A stretch of 7,022 nt of DNA from Chitinophaga pinensis. GTDB lineage: Bacteria > Bacteroidota > Bacteroidia > UKL13-3. The translations under genes and the position numbers were made by a program. Each line of letters starts with the position of its first letter. Position 1 is the stretch's first letter. The DNA is taken from the NCBI GenBank assembly GCA_945875195.1, contig CAMCJW010000154.1, positions 1 through 7,022 on the forward strand, written 5' to 3'. Below the pieces are notes generated by a model. It worked only from the letters and a program-made list of their open reading frames with translations. It was not told the origin of the DNA and made no database searches. Below, in pieces: positions 6,051 to 7,022 of this stretch.

Positions 6051-7022
6051 ATGCTCTGGAATATACATACATACTACAGTCTCAAATACGGCACCATGTC
6101 GGTAGAGGAGCTTGTGCTACAAGCTAAGCAGCTTGGTTTGCAAACAATAGGTATCACCGATATCAATTGCTCAACGGGCATTTTTGAGTTTGTGAAATGC
6201 TGCGAACAACATGGGATCAAACCAATTGCTGGCATTGAATTTCGCGAGGGGAATCATTTGCTGTTTACTGCTGTTGCCAAAAACACTGCTGGCATACAAG
6301 AAATCAATCGCTTGTTATCTGATTACAATTTATATGGCCGATCCTACGCCGATAGGCTCAAACACCTTCAAAATAGCTATGTAATTTACCCAATTTCCAA
6401 TTACCCAAGCATGCTTGCAGACCATGAACTCATTGGTATTCGCCTCTCTGAGTTCAATAAACTCCTGCGCAAAGATGTGAGCAAGATTAAAAATAAACTC
6501 ATTTTACAACAGCCAGTCACCTTTAGAAATGCCGCTAGCTACCCACTTCACATGCACCTGAGAGCCATAGATAATAATGTGTTGTTAAGTAGGCTCGAAC
6601 CAAACGCCGTTGCTGCACCAGATGAGTACTTGATGTCGGAGCCCGATATCATTCATGCTTGCAGATACCATCATTATGTACTCAATAATACCATTGCTTT
6701 CATGGATCGCTGCAGTGTGAGCTTTGATTTTAAAACGCACAAGAATAAAAAGATCTATTCTTCTTCGGTGTACGACGACAAGCAATTACTCCAAACACTC
6801 GCTTACGATGGTTTAGCATACCGTTATGGGTCGAACAATACTGTTGCCAAACAACGGGTGCAAAAGGAATTAGATATCATAGATAAGTTGGGTTTTTCGG
6901 CCTACTTTTTAATCACTTGGGATATCATTCGTTACTCAATGTCGAAAGGATTTTACCATGTAGGGCGGGGTAGTGGCGCCAATAGTGTAGTGGCATACTG
7001 CTTACGAATTACAGATGTTGAT
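6051..7022 (+). CDS. dnaE: DNA polymerase III alpha subunit (DnaE family), accessory type, 5' part only
   Basis: The frame runs 324 codons from the ATG at 6051 and leaves the window open. The N-terminus is a PHP domain ('NIHTYYSLKYGTMSVEELV' 4-22, 'IGITDINCSTG' 33-43, 'GIKPIAGIEF' 55-64). Residues about 272-324 enter the polymerase palm: 'LDIIDKLGFSAYFLITWDII' (274-293), then 'VGRGSGANSVVAYCLRITDVD' (304-324), matching the GRGSGAGS...ITD(L/V)D block of DnaE. The catalytic aspartates lie beyond the window. The PHP metal site is partly lost: the first His of HxH is Asn4 and the His of TDH is Ile38, so phosphoesterase or exonuclease activity is unlikely. Short spacing after dinB and the divergent LexA-like regulator suggest a damage-inducible error-prone enzyme of the DnaE2 sort rather than the main replicase. 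That role is inference, as full length and other genomic dnaE copies are not visible. The start is supported by the immediate fit to the family N-terminus. Confidence 0.92.
   Translation, partial: MLWNIHTYYSLKYGTMSVEELVLQAKQLGLQTIGITDINCSTGIFEFVKCCEQHGIKPIAGIEFREGNHLLFTAVAKNTAGIQEINRLLSDYNLYGRSYADRLKHLQNSYVIYPISNYPSMLADHELIGIRLSEFNKLLRKDVSKIKNKLILQQPVTFRNAASYPLHMHLRAIDNNVLLSRLEPNAVAAPDEYLMSEPDIIHACRYHHYVLNNTIAFMDRCSVSFDFKTHKNKKIYSSSVYDDKQLLQTLAYDGLAYRYGSNNTVAKQRVQKELDIIDKLGFSAYFLITWDIIRYSMSKGFYHVGRGSGANSVVAYCLRITDVD

Noticed and set aside
6585..6785. 66-codon minus-strand frame inside dnaE
   Set aside because: Antisense to the continuous DnaE frame, with no family resemblance.

Overview
The window looks like chromosomal DNA from a member of the Bacteroidota. 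The evidence is AT-rich composition, tightly overlapping genes without Shine-Dalgarno sequences, a secreted enzyme ending in a type IX secretion (Por) sorting domain, and polymerase genes whose motifs match what I remember of Bacteroidota subfamilies. The genus cannot be fixed from sequence alone.

Left half (2-3634, + strand): an operon of three overlapping genes. The first is the 3' part of a large protein of unknown function. Its visible part has a DUF3352-like segment followed by beta-propeller-like repeats. It ends in TAATG, sharing one base with the second gene, a polytopic membrane protein of the flippase-like/LPG-synthase-TM family. The second gene overlaps by 8 bases with the third, a secreted endonuclease/exonuclease/phosphatase-fold enzyme with a complete catalytic set and a T9SS sorting tail. 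All three concern the cell envelope or exterior. A hairpin at 3654-3680 separates them from the convergent regulator gene.

Right half (3706-7022): a probable DNA-damage mutagenesis cassette. On the minus strand is a 237-residue LexA-like regulator, with a Cro/CI-type HTH joined to an S24 autoprotease with intact Ser/Lys. After a 449-bp AT-rich divergent spacer come, on the plus strand, a catalytically intact Y-family polymerase (DinB/Pol IV type) and, 42 bases later, the start of a second-type DNA polymerase III alpha subunit (DnaE family, cut by the window end, PHP metal site partly lost). This resembles the lexA-imuA-imuB-dnaE2 cassettes of other phyla, but imuA is absent and an active DinB stands in place of the inactive ImuB.

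The main new observation is a shared candidate operator, GTTAA-N5-TTAAC, found exactly twice by eye in the window. One copy is the core of a perfect 11+3+11 inverted repeat next to the regulator's predicted -35 box. The other lies directly against the dinB start codon. This predicts that the regulator represses itself and the polymerase operon, and that self-cleavage after DNA damage releases both.
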